Source of the DNA: UBA1435 sp041663285
GTDB taxonomy: Bacteria > Patescibacteriota > Microgenomatia > UBA12405
Direction: 5' to 3'
NCBI GenBank assembly: GCA_041663285.1
Contig: JBAZSP010000015.1
Coordinates: forward strand, 1-29,774
Length of the DNA stretch: 29,774 bases
Shown piece after piece: positions 6,597 through 14,789 of this stretch. How positions within the stretch are numbered: the stretch's first letter is position 1; every line of letters begins with the position of its first letter. A program made the position numbers and the translations under genes. The notes under the pieces are model-generated. The model was not told where the DNA came from and made no database searches. It saw only the letters and a list, made by a program, of their open reading frames with translations.

Positions 6597-9500
6597 TTAA
6601 GGAGTGAGGTAACGGTAGTAACTGCTGTTGCCTTTGGTTATAGTTTGGATAATTTTGCTGCCGGTGGCGACCATGTCGTAGCTATCAATAGGCAAGGTGA
6701 GGTTACCAAGATAGTAGGAATAGTTTTCAGAGAGATCATGCCAGGGGGAAGGATTACTCCAATTAAAACGACCTTCAGGGGTAGAAGGAATGAAACGATA
6801 GATACCTTCCTGGCCCCGGATAAGGATCTGGGTTAAGGTACCCTGGGGATCAACATGGGTGGCGTAACTTAAGTTACCCGAAGAGGGTAAGGGAAGAGTA
6901 CCAAGAGAGAGAACTGACCAGGCAGAGGCATTGGACCAGTCGGGGGTACCGTCTCCTTTAGGAGGAATAGTTCTGAAGTGACTGTTGTTACCTAAGATAA
7001 AGTTTTGCCAGAGGGTGCCTGACCTTTCTTTAAAGGTAGTGGCGGCATCAAAGGGAGAGGTGTTACCAGCCAAGATAGTATTGGTGGTGATGGTTTGCCA
7101 GCTACCGGCTCTAGTGAAGTCAGGAGTACCATCTCCTTTGGGAGGAACTGATCTAAAGTAAGAGGTAGTACCTTTGAGAAGATTTTGCCAGAAGTAGTTG
7201 GCTTGGTCGGTAAAGGTCACATAGGCCTGATAGGGACCGGGGCCACCGGGGTAATTTTGCATGGATATTTGATTCCAGGAGAGAGAGGGAGAAATGAAAT
7301 CAAATACCTGAAGGCGATGGTTAGAGGTGTCGGCGATATAGACGCGACCACGAAAGTCGATGTCGATACCGTTTGGCCAATTGAACTGGCCAGCGTTTTC
7401 ACCCTGAATCCCCCATTTGGTAACAAATTGACCCTCGGAAGTAAACTTTTGGATGCGATGATTGCCGGAATCGACGATATAAACGTCACCATTAAAATCA
7501 AGTGTTATTTGGCTGGGAGATTTTAGCTGGCCTTCGCCGGAACCGCTGCTCCCCCACTTGGTTAAGAAAGTGCCGTCGGAAGTGAATTTTTGGATCCGGT
7601 TATTACCGGAATCGACAACATAAACTTCGTTCTGGGGAGAGACGGCAATACTACGGGGGTATTTAAACTGACCATTGGCTGAACCAGAACTGCCCCACTT
7701 GGTAACAAATTGACCCTCGGAAGTAAACTTTTGGATGCGATGATTGCCGGAATCGGAAATGTAGATATTGCCCTGAGAGTCGATAGATATGTCGGTAGGA
7801 TTTAAAAACTGGCCTTCGCCGGAACCGCTGCTCCCCCACTTGGTTAAGAAAGTGCCGTCGGAAGTGAATTTTTGGATCCGGTTATTACCGGAATCGACAA
7901 CATAAACTTCGTTCTGGGGAGAGACGGCAATTCCTCGGGGATTGGTAAAATAGCCGTCGGCGGAACCATGACCATCCCATTTGGCCAAAAAAGCTCCGGC
8001 GGAGGTCAATTTTTGGATCCGGTTATTACCGGAATCGGAGATGTAGATGTCACCATTTGGCGCCGCCGTGATATCGGTCGGGTAATAAAAAACGCCATCC
8101 TCATGTGGTAACCCGGAACGTTTCCAGACAGTCACATTTAAGTAGTCAACCAGTTCGGGATTAAAATTATATTTTTGGCCAAAGTAGTCCGTGCCTTGCT
8201 GCATTTGGACCGAAAATGTGGGAGTGGTTGGGGAGAGCCCACTGGCTTGGACCAGGAGTGACAGGGATCCTCCGGAGCCGCTTTGGACACTTGAGGAAAA
8301 CCGGACAGGAGACACCTGCAAAAGAGGGCTTAGGTTCGGGTAATTAACCTGAATCGAAGAAGGGATCCAAACTTGAGAGCCGATATTGGTCACTACGACC
8401 GGGACGGCGCGAGTAGAACCGACCGGCACCCAGGTGACATCAGAGGGAAATTCTATGCGGGAAGCCATGGCTTGACGGTGACCGGTTTGATGGAGGGAAA
8501 TGGCGGGATCGCCCAAAAGATTGGCCGTATAGATTACATAACGGATATTCCGGTTGCCAATGTCCCAAAGATTATCGACCTTGGAATCGTTTTGGAGATC
8601 CCCTAAGCGGGTGATGTTTTCGGCCAAAAAAGCATCCCAAAACTGACGATTTAGACGCTGAGAAGGACCGTCGGTTGAATCTGAGGCACCCCAACCGTAA
8701 CGGGAATTGACGATGGCGGCAAAAGCGTTATGGGGATAAGAAGTTAAGGCCTCGGCGATAGAATCGGTAGCGGAATAGGAACCATCACCGGTCCAATTGT
8801 CAAAAGAACCGGCGTAACAACCGTGGGAATAGAGAAAAAAAGGATGAGGATTGGTAAGTTCTGATAGATCGTCCTTGACGGGCGGGTTGTATTTTAATTT
8901 TAAAACGGAAAAGCTATTGGCATGGCCAAGATGGTTGATAATGTGGACACCGGAGTTAATAATATCCTGAAGCTGATACGAGGTCCAGGTGGATTGGTAA
9001 TCATCATAAAGAGTGTTGAGCGAGTAATAGTTAGAATAGGTGAAACCAGCGGTAGTGTAGCCATGGCGATTGGAGCCCCGACGAATTTCTTCCATCGTAG
9101 AGGTGGCGAATTCTGACTCGCCGCCAAAACCCAGATGTTCACCGGCAAAGTAGATATTCTGAAGATATGGCTCGGAGGTGGTGGCGTAGTCAATAGTTTT
9201 GGCGACAAAATTAGCAACTTCTTCTTCGGTATCAACCGTGGCCCGGCCGATAGCCAATTCAGGAAGAAGGTCGATATCGGCACCGGCGGGACCATCGACC
9301 GCCTCACCGTAATAGCCGTTGGCATTGTTATCGAAGGTACCGTCAAGATTGGAGTAATAGATATCGGCTGGAATATTGTAATTGTCGGAGGGGTCCCCGG
9401 AATAAAAAAGCCTCATAGGAACGACAGGATCTTCGGTTTCACCGCCGACGTTTTGACCGTCGGCATCGCCGCCTAAAAGCACATAGCGAGTATTCCAATT

Positions 9501-10508
9501 TTGAAAGGCGTCTATTAAGAAGTTACGGATTTTGGTTTGTTGGTCACGCTGGCCATCGGGCCGGAGATCGGAATAGTCGGAGTTTTGATAAATTTCTTCA
9601 AGGGTGATAACCCGGGCAGTAAGACCCTGCGCCTGGTGATGGCTAACGAGGGGGGCAAAAGCGGCAGCAAAACGGCCGGGGGTAATTATAAGATAACGAT
9701 AATCGACTGTAGCTGACTGCTGGCGCACTGCTCCGGAACGACTGCGGGGACTAAGGCGGGATAATTTTTTAGGCGATGAAGAAGGAGAAGGGGAAGAAAC
9801 CAGAGCGGGATTATCGACAAAATTTTTGATTTTTTGGATATCGGCCGGAAGAATGGAGGTGAAAGATTGAGGTGAAACGACTGGCTCAAAGCTGACTTTA
9901 AGAGTCAAAGATTGAAAATAGGAAATGGTTTTGGAAGCAGGCAGATAACGGAGAGGGTAAAGATTGATGATGGCAATTTGGTAACCAGCCATGGACTGAA
10001 TATTGGCGGTGGCGGAGTAGGGTGAAGGCGGGTAAGGAGTTGCTTGGGAATAAACGGAAGGATCGGGAGGAGCTTGGGAGGAAACGGCGTAACCTTTTTT
10101 GACGAGCTCTTCGGCCGGAAGTAAGGGAAATTGCGGCTGGCCGGGCTCGAGAACATACTGCCCGGGAAGAGTAACTTGGGAGCCGGGAGTAACAGTAAAA
10201 GAGGCTAACTTTTTGCCGGCTGGAATATAAACTTTAACATTTTTTAGAGGAACGGTGGGCCGGCCGACTACTTGAAAACTATTGGTGTTGGCCATAGAAA
10301 TTTTGACGTATTGGGGGTCAAGAAATGAGGGGACAATCTCGGGAGCGGAAAAGGTGAAACTGAGAGTTTGGGCAGAGGTTACGGCGGGGGCGGCTTGGTT
10401 TTTGAAAATACGAGGAAGGTGAAGAGAGGATAATAGCACAAAAAGGGTAAGCAGGCCAAAAAGAACAAGGGATAAGGGCTTGAGCCAAAGCATAACATTA
10501 TGTTTCAC
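6597..10508 (-). CDS. Giant surface protease: C25 (gingipain-like) domain plus NHL propeller
   Basis: 1303 residues. The N-terminal membrane segment (about 10-29) is a signal anchor or uncleaved signal. Residues 45-265 are a propeptide-like beta region ending in a Ser/Pro linker. Residues 270-680 are the peptidase C25 domain: YLIITPGRFA (272-281), YVLLGGDADG (342-351), PELAIGR (416-422), HIINHLGHAN with likely catalytic His529, and LYSHGCYAGSFD with likely Cys564. An Ig-like stretch (about 685-795) follows. Six NHL repeats of about 47 residues (805-1071) each carry VDSGNNRIQKF-like cores, enough to close a six-blade propeller. Four C-terminal repeats of WQN(L/F)xxG...YFRSVPPKGDGTPD type end at 1303. 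No sorting signal was seen at the C-terminus. The message starts MKHNVMLW with AGGTG about seven bases upstream; Met6 is an alternative start. Confidence 0.92.
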   Translation of the reverse strand: MKHNVMLWLKPLSLVLFGLLTLFVLLSSLHLPRIFKNQAAPAVTSAQTLSFTFSAPEIVPSFLDPQYVKISMANTNSFQVVGRPTVPLKNVKVYIPAGKKLASFTVTPGSQVTLPGQYVLEPGQPQFPLLPAEELVKKGYAVSSQAPPDPSVYSQATPYPPSPYSATANIQSMAGYQIAIINLYPLRYLPASKTISYFQSLTLKVSFEPVVSPQSFTSILPADIQKIKNFVDNPALVSSPSPSSSPKKLSRLSPRSRSGAVRQQSATVDYRYLIITPGRFAAAFAPLVSHHQAQGLTARVITLEEIYQNSDYSDLRPDGQRDQQTKIRNFLIDAFQNWNTRYVLLGGDADGQNVGGETEDPVVPMRLFYSGDPSDNYNIPADIYYSNLDGTFDNNANGYYGEAVDGPAGADIDLLPELAIGRATVDTEEEVANFVAKTIDYATTSEPYLQNIYFAGEHLGFGGESEFATSTMEEIRRGSNRHGYTTAGFTYSNYYSLNTLYDDYQSTWTSYQLQDIINSGVHIINHLGHANSFSVLKLKYNPPVKDDLSELTNPHPFFLYSHGCYAGSFDNWTGDGSYSATDSIAEALTSYPHNAFAAIVNSRYGWGASDSTDGPSQRLNRQFWDAFLAENITRLGDLQNDSKVDNLWDIGNRNIRYVIYTANLLGDPAISLHQTGHRQAMASRIEFPSDVTWVPVGSTRAVPVVVTNIGSQVWIPSSIQVNYPNLSPLLQVSPVRFSSSVQSGSGGSLSLLVQASGLSPTTPTFSVQMQQGTDYFGQKYNFNPELVDYLNVTVWKRSGLPHEDGVFYYPTDITAAPNGDIYISDSGNNRIQKLTSAGAFLAKWDGHGSADGYFTNPRGIAVSPQNEVYVVDSGNNRIQKFTSDGTFLTKWGSSGSGEGQFLNPTDISIDSQGNIYISDSGNHRIQKFTSEGQFVTKWGSSGSANGQFKYPRSIAVSPQNEVYVVDSGNNRIQKFTSDGTFLTKWGSSGSGEGQLKSPSQITLDFNGDVYIVDSGNHRIQKFTSEGQFVTKWGIQGENAGQFNWPNGIDIDFRGRVYIADTSNHRLQVFDFISPSLSWNQISMQNYPGGPGPYQAYVTFTDQANYFWQNLLKGTTSYFRSVPPKGDGTPDFTRAGSWQTITTNTILAGNTSPFDAATTFKERSGTLWQNFILGNNSHFRTIPPKGDGTPDWSNASAWSVLSLGTLPLPSSGNLSYATHVDPQGTLTQILIRGQEGIYRFIPSTPEGRFNWSNPSPWHDLSENYSYYLGNLTLPIDSYDMVATGSKIIQTITKGNSSYYRYLTP
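7420..7931. repeat. Tandem two-blade duplication inside the NHL region
   Basis: Bases 7527-7649 and 7809-7931 (123 bp) are identical, 282 bp apart, which equals two NHL blades (94 codons). The alternate unit around 7425-7475 repeats with few changes around 7704-7755. The unchanged wobble positions point to a recent duplication or gene conversion. Confidence 0.93.
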
Positions 10509-10668
10509 CTAAGATCATCATAGAGCAAGATAAAAAAATTAACAATTCTTGGCTAACCTATATTCTTGCATAAGGACAGATGTTTGATCATAGGTATTAG
10601 AAGTAAAAACTCTTAAATAAAATACACACAGTTTAAAGTCTGTGGTATTGTGTTACACTTTGGTCATA

Positions 10669-10700
10669 TTAATACCCTGTGATAAATCGTAGGGTATTAA
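10669..10700. promoter_or_regulatory. 10-bp perfect inverted repeat upstream of the 10738 gene
   Basis: TTAATACCCT (10669-10678) and AGGGTATTAA (10691-10700) flank a 12-base loop, ending 37 bases before the ATG. There is no T-run after it, so it looks more like an operator or leader hairpin than a terminator. A second small inverted repeat (CACAG at 10627-10631, CTGTG at 10640-10644) lies just upstream. The interval 10509-10737 is otherwise the divergent promoter region of the protease gene and this gene. Confidence 0.6.
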
Positions 10701-10737
10701 TGGAATTCTTGTAATAATAAAAGGGACGAAACAATGA

Positions 10738-11925
10738 ATGCTATTATTGGGTATGGGTGAGAAGTCCGGACTAGGACCAATTAGGCGAAGAGACTTATTT
10801 AAGAATGCTGGAAAGGCGGGCTTAGGGATAGCAGCCACCATAGTAGTTGGCAATGAATTGGGACATGAGAGCAAATTGGCGAAAGAAGGAACATTTGAAA
10901 CAGCTTTGGCCAAATACTGCCCAATTTACGAAAGACACGACCAGCATGAAGAGCAATTATCGCCGGAAAATATCCCAACAGATTTAGACGTTCTCTCCAT
11001 GGAAGGTCAGACGATGATTAGAGCACCAAAGGGAGATACGGAAAAAATTATGAACGTTTATCAGTTACCGGTACCATCTCTTTTTATCGGAAAAATGATT
11101 TATGAAGATGCACCAAATAAATCAGAGCCAAAAACATTTCCACAGCCTACACTGGATTATTTAAAGAAAAATAGAATTGCAGTGGCTTTTGGTGATATTT
11201 ACTATCATAAGGGATCTACGCTGGAATATCCGGCAATTGTTGAACAAGCCCTGGAAACCAGAGAAAAAATCGGGTTGGTATTCGCGGCTTTTGGCCTTAC
11301 GGCTACTGCCGAAGGGATAGTTCTAAGCCAAAAGAAAATTGACAGACGAGGATTATTAAAACTAGGTGGGATAACCGGCCTAGCTGCCGGCTTGGGAGCA
11401 TCTTTGCCACCGTTATTTCGAGGGAAGATACATCAAAAACTAATGGATTCTATTTTAAAAGAGTCACCTTATCAGAGGTTGTGGGCGAGACTATCGACTG
11501 TCGATGGCAATTTGCTGCCGGAGTTTCTAAATGGACTTTTTAGAGAATTGGTTCAAGCGAATAAACTGATGTCGCTATCAGAGACTCTGAGAGGATCAAA
11601 TGACCAAGAACCATTTATTGGCTATAATTGGCACTTGGGTCACCGAGGAATTGAAGACTGGGTAAGGATGGATAGACGATTTGTTCGCGCCTGCATTTTG
11701 GCCTTCCCTGATAAGATTTTAAGACAGGTAATTGAGGCCAATAATGATGACCCAAGATGTTTGTATGCTTCCCGAGTAGCCAGAGTGCCTCAGAGTTTAG
11801 AGGTATTAAAATCGGATGACCCTGACGTTTTGCCGTATACATATGACGAAAAAGAAGCAATGGAAAGCTATATTGTGGAGGACCAGGTATTGGCTGACAA
11901 ATTAAGAGGGCGGGGAATAACATGA
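10738..11925 (+). CDS. Unknown protein with two twin-arginine-like hydrophobic segments
   Basis: 395 residues. Near the N-terminus IRRRDLFKNAGKAG (15-28) leads into a weakly hydrophobic stretch (29-38), a layout like a Tat signal. A second copy of the pattern, DRRGLLKLGGITG (202-214), leads into a Gly/Ala/Leu stretch (to about 226) and is preceded by another hydrophobic segment (177-195, IGLVFAAFGLTATAEGIVL). The C-terminal 170 residues are soluble, with YNWHLGHRGIEDW (296-308) and MDRRFVRACILAFPD. I do not recognise a family. ATG at 10738 is used because an ATG four bases earlier (10734) meets a stop after eight codons. The fold, and whether either RR motif is exported, are unknown. It lies 77 bases upstream of tsaD, which has its own promoter. 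Confidence 0.8.
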   Translation: MLLLGMGEKSGLGPIRRRDLFKNAGKAGLGIAATIVVGNELGHESKLAKEGTFETALAKYCPIYERHDQHEEQLSPENIPTDLDVLSMEGQTMIRAPKGDTEKIMNVYQLPVPSLFIGKMIYEDAPNKSEPKTFPQPTLDYLKKNRIAVAFGDIYYHKGSTLEYPAIVEQALETREKIGLVFAAFGLTATAEGIVLSQKKIDRRGLLKLGGITGLAAGLGASLPPLFRGKIHQKLMDSILKESPYQRLWARLSTVDGNLLPEFLNGLFRELVQANKLMSLSETLRGSNDQEPFIGYNWHLGHRGIEDWVRMDRRFVRACILAFPDKILRQVIEANNDDPRCLYASRVARVPQSLEVLKSDDPDVLPYTYDEKEAMESYIVEDQVLADKLRGRGIT

Positions 11926-11987
11926 AAAGGGAACGAGGAATAGGCAAAAAGGCAGAGGACGGAAGAAAAAGTTTGAGAATAATATAA

Positions 11988-11996
11988 TGGTAGAAT
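11988..11996 (+). promoter_or_regulatory. Extended -10 (TGGTAGAAT) for tsaD, leaderless spacing
   Basis: TG at 11988-11989 and TAGAAT at 11991-11996, then six bases to the ATG at 12003. The same TGGTAGAATAGGG string is found at 4649-4661. Confidence 0.65.
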
Positions 11997-12002
11997 AGGG
12001 TA

Positions 12003-13220
12003 ATGATCATATTGGCAATTGAAACCAGCTGTGACGATACCTGCGCGGCGGTATTGGAAAATGACCGGGTATTGGCGTCGGTGATATCGTCCCAGGTGGA
12101 CCTGCACAAAAAATGGGGTGGGGTGGTGCCGGATTTGGCCAGGAGAGCACACGCCGAACGAATTATGGCTGTAATTAGCGAGGCCTTAATTCGTTCGAAA
12201 ATTCCAAATTCTAAATGCCAAATTCCAAACAAATACCAATGCCAGAAACTCCAAGATACAAACAAAAACGGGTCCAAAAACGATTTGTTAAAAATAATCG
12301 AAAAAAAAATTCAGGAAGTTGATGTGGTGGCGGTGACGGTGGGACCGGGACTGGCGCCGGCATTGGAAGTCGGAGTGGAAACAGCTAAAGAACTGGCGAA
12401 AAAGTACAACAAAAGACTAGTGGCAGTTAACCATATTGAAGGCCATCTGATGTCGAACTGGATAAATAATAGGTTCGGCAAACCGGCAAGAAAAATGGTG
12501 TTTCCGCAACTAGCGCTTACTGTATCGGGGGGACACACTAAACTCATCTTGATAAACCAAGATGAGCAAATTCCAAATCCTAAATTCCAAATTCTAAAAA
12601 TGGAAAAAACTAAGGACCAACTGCGAGAAAAGAATCAAAAAGAAAAGATTGATTTTAAATACCAGGTAGTTGGAGAGACACTGGATGATGCGGCGGGGGA
12701 AGCACTGGATAAAGCGGCGAAATTATTGGGGCTGGGGTACCCCGGCGGGCCAGTAATAGAAAGACTGGCGCTAAAAGGAGATAAAAAGTTTTTGCCTCTC
12801 CCCTCTCCAATGGCGGATAAAAAAATTTTGGATTTAAGTTTTTCGGGGCTGAAAACCAGCTTTTATTACAAGATCAAAGACTGGCCGAAAGAAAAAGTTA
12901 ACGAGCATTTAACTGACCTGGCGGCCAGCTTCCAGGAAGCGGTGATTGAACACCTGACCCGCAAATTTAAACTGGCAATAGAAAAGTATCAACCAAAACT
13001 ACTATTGGCCTCGGGCGGGGTGATGGCTAACAGGCAACTTAGAAAAAGACTAAGGGCTCTGGCTAGAGAAAAAGGACTGACAATATATATGCCTTATAAA
13101 AAAGAATATAACACCGATAATGCCGCTATGATCGGTGTGGCGGGATACTACAAAGCCTTGAGGGGAGAGTATGTGGAGAATATGGAGGAGTTGGAGAGAA
13201 AGCCGAGGTGGGAGATTTAA
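12003..13220 (+). CDS. tsaD: TsaD, tRNA N6-threonylcarbamoyltransferase
   Basis: 405 residues against about 340 in the family. It transfers threonylcarbamoyl from its AMP ester to A37 of ANN-decoding tRNAs. Visible motifs: ETSCDDT (7-13), GGVVPDLARRAH (39-50), VGPGLAPALEVG (113-124), metal-binding HIEGH (143-147), SGGHTKL (175-181), GETLDDAAGEALDKAAKLLG (224-243), GGPVIE (248-253), SGLKTS (281-286), ASGGVMANRQLR (336-347), DNAAMIG near the end. The extra length is in two places, about 65-95 and 187-217, where N/Q/P/K-rich residues are encoded by DNA like the intergenic A-rich repeat. Core motifs are intact, so the protein is probably functional. TsaB, a usual partner, is not in the window. 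Confidence 0.96.
   Translation: MIILAIETSCDDTCAAVLENDRVLASVISSQVDLHKKWGGVVPDLARRAHAERIMAVISEALIRSKIPNSKCQIPNKYQCQKLQDTNKNGSKNDLLKIIEKKIQEVDVVAVTVGPGLAPALEVGVETAKELAKKYNKRLVAVNHIEGHLMSNWINNRFGKPARKMVFPQLALTVSGGHTKLILINQDEQIPNPKFQILKMEKTKDQLREKNQKEKIDFKYQVVGETLDDAAGEALDKAAKLLGLGYPGGPVIERLALKGDKKFLPLPSPMADKKILDLSFSGLKTSFYYKIKDWPKEKVNEHLTDLAASFQEAVIEHLTRKFKLAIEKYQPKLLLASGGVMANRQLRKRLRALAREKGLTIYMPYKKEYNTDNAAMIGVAGYYKALRGEYVENMEELERKPRWEI
12195..12288. repeat. A-rich repeat insert 1 inside tsaD
   Basis: It includes AAATTCCAAATTCTAAATG, CAAATTCCAAACAAATACC and AACTCCAAGATACAAAC. It is translated in frame as about 30 residues between the LARRAHAERI helix and the DVVAVTVGPG strand, where other TsaD proteins have a short loop. 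Confidence 0.8.
12561..12653. repeat. A-rich repeat insert 2 inside tsaD
   Basis: It includes GCAAATTCCAAATCCTAAA and TTCCAAATTCTAAAAATGG, giving EQIPNPKFQILK and then a K/E/Q-rich run. It falls in the hairpin between SGGHTKLILI and YQVVGET, normally only a few residues long. Confidence 0.8.
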
Positions 13221-13514
13221 TTCAATCTTTCAATGGTTCAATTACGTCCGCCAGAGGCGGATCGACTGATAGTCGAAATTACGGATTAACAAAATAACTT
13301 GATTTATGATTTATGAAATAAGATTTACGAATAATTTCTAATTTCTAATCAATTTCTTCCACCAGAGGCGGGGAGGTAGCCTATGGCTGAAAATATCAAA
13401 ACTTAGGAGATTACTAAAAACATTAAGTAGCCTAAGTTACTTAGGGGCTTAAATGAAATCAGAACGGAAGTTGATATCTTCTAATATCTTCTAATTTCTT
13501 CTAAGATTATCTAA
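13221..13514. repeat. Gene-free spacer with palindromes and modular repeat fragments
   Basis: Contents: CCGCCAGAGGCGG (13248-13260) next to TCGACT-GAT-AGTCGA (13262-13276); GATTTATGATTTATGAAATA and AGATTTACGAATAATTTC (about 13302-13340), matching 911-945; an ACCAGAGGCGGGGAGGTAGCC stretch near 13362. No gene is visible. Confidence 0.75.
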
Positions 13515-14507
13515 ATGATTTCGTATTACTTTAATGAGCTTGATTGTATAAAAAGGTATCTTATTGAGATTGAGGCAATTAAAATCGTCACTGATAAACT
13601 GAAGATTAAAGTAAAAAGAGAAGAACTGATACAAAGAAAGTCAATTTTGAAAAGTTCGATATTTTCGGCACGGATTGAGGGCAATCCGCTGGGGCTTAAA
13701 AACTACCAGGCCGAAGATAATGAAAAAATCCACCGCCAGGAGATAGAAAATCTACTAAAAGCTTACACGACAGTATATTTTCGGCCGGTACCGTTAGAAT
13801 TATCGGTAGAATGGATAAAGCGTTTACACGGGATGGTAATGTCGGAGATCGACCAGACCAGGGCAGGCAAATACAGACAGGAAGCTTGGGGAATATTTAA
13901 CGAGTGGGGGTTTCCGATTTATAAGGCCTCAGCCTACTTTGAAGTACCAAAGCTGATGGAAGAATATGTAAACTATATAAATAATTTAGGACACCATCCG
14001 GCAATTATCAGTGCGATAGGGCAATTTATTTTTGAAAAAATCCACCCGTTTGCTGACGGTAATGGAAGAGTGGGAAGGCTGATTTCGGCCTGGATATTAA
14101 GACGCGGAGGATACCATTTTAGGGGTATTTTGCCGTTTGAAGAGTATCTGGATAAACACCGGAGCAATTACTACCGAAGCCTGGAACCTTCGAAAGATAT
14201 GACGGCTTTTGTGGAATATTTTGTAAAATCGATAGCCGAAACCGGCAGAAGAGCACTGGATGGACTTACTAAAAAAGGAAACAACGGACTAACCAAAGAA
14301 ATTATGCTCCCCAGAAGGGAAGAAATATTTGGAGTGATTAACGACCACCCGGGATGTTCGTTTGATTTTATTAGACGGCGATTTTTGGCAGTTAACCCAA
14401 AAACTTTGCATTACGATTTGGGACAGCTACAAAAGAAGAAATTGATTGTAAAGATGGGATCGACCAGGGGAGCGGTGTATAAAATAAACCAAAAATCAAA
14501 ATCCTAA
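13515..14507 (+). CDS. Fic family protein (AMP transferase type)
   Basis: 330 residues. Fic core motif HPFADGNGRVGR at 177-188, with catalytic His177 and the complete D-G-N-G-R-x-x-R. The N-terminal helix has SARIEG (51-56), matching the (S/T)xxxE(G/N) inhibitory motif, so it is a class II enzyme that holds itself inactive through Glu55. A flap-like stretch around 126-145 (FNEWGFPIYKASAYFEVP) should dock the target, and the C-terminal about 65 residues look like a winged helix (EEIFGVINDHPGCSFDFIRR). Known relatives AMPylate proteins, often themselves or cellular targets. No antitoxin-like gene is adjacent. The upstream region is repeat-rich, with no good Shine-Dalgarno; GATTAT lies four bases before the ATG. 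Confidence 0.93.
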   Translation: MISYYFNELDCIKRYLIEIEAIKIVTDKLKIKVKREELIQRKSILKSSIFSARIEGNPLGLKNYQAEDNEKIHRQEIENLLKAYTTVYFRPVPLELSVEWIKRLHGMVMSEIDQTRAGKYRQEAWGIFNEWGFPIYKASAYFEVPKLMEEYVNYINNLGHHPAIISAIGQFIFEKIHPFADGNGRVGRLISAWILRRGGYHFRGILPFEEYLDKHRSNYYRSLEPSKDMTAFVEYFVKSIAETGRRALDGLTKKGNNGLTKEIMLPRREEIFGVINDHPGCSFDFIRRRFLAVNPKTLHYDLGQLQKKKLIVKMGSTRGAVYKINQKSKS

Positions 14508-14771
14508 TTTCTCCCGCCAGAGGCGCCCTCCAGAGGCGGGAGAGAACTGATTTATGAAATATGATTTATTAGATATGAGTAAGGGCAGAGATGGCCGCTT
14601 TGCCAGAGGCGGTCCCGCCAACAGCTTCGCAGTTTAGGCGGGCGGGCGCAATGACGGAGGAAGGAGACAACAAGGGGAGACGCACTAAAGGCAGGATAAA
14701 AGATTTAAGGGCAATGCTTTGAAAAATTAAACCTGGTGGACTGGAGATTGAAGATAGATTGGAGGGGAGGG
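14508..14771. repeat. Spacer with CCAGAGGCGG palindromes and GAGATGGC...GCAATGACGG element
   Basis: 14511-14541 holds TCTCCCGCCAGAGGCG and CCAGAGGCGGGAGA, which pair as a long stem right after the fic stop. 14588-14657 is a copy of the GAGATTGC-type element with nested GCCAGAGGCGG and GCTTCGCAGTTTAGGCGGGCG. No gene is seen. Confidence 0.75.
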
Positions 14772-14780
14772 TGATATAAT
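14772..14780 (+). promoter_or_regulatory. Extended -10 (TGATATAAT) for the DUF4173 gene
   Basis: TGA then TATAAT at 14775-14780; the ATG is nine bases further on, with no room for a Shine-Dalgarno. Confidence 0.65.
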
Positions 14781-14789
14781 AAGATACAA

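Noticed and set aside
7420..8050. CRISPR-like regular repeats
   Set aside because: The units are tandem NHL coding repeats of 141 or 282 bp in frame, with no separate spacers and no cas genes nearby.
8900..9476. Long frames on both strands within the C25 protease region
   Set aside because: They are shadows; the 1303-residue frame has family motifs throughout this stretch.
11615..12277. 220-codon minus-strand frame over the start of tsaD
   Set aside because: It runs antisense through two genes with motif or promoter support and includes the translated A-rich repeat.
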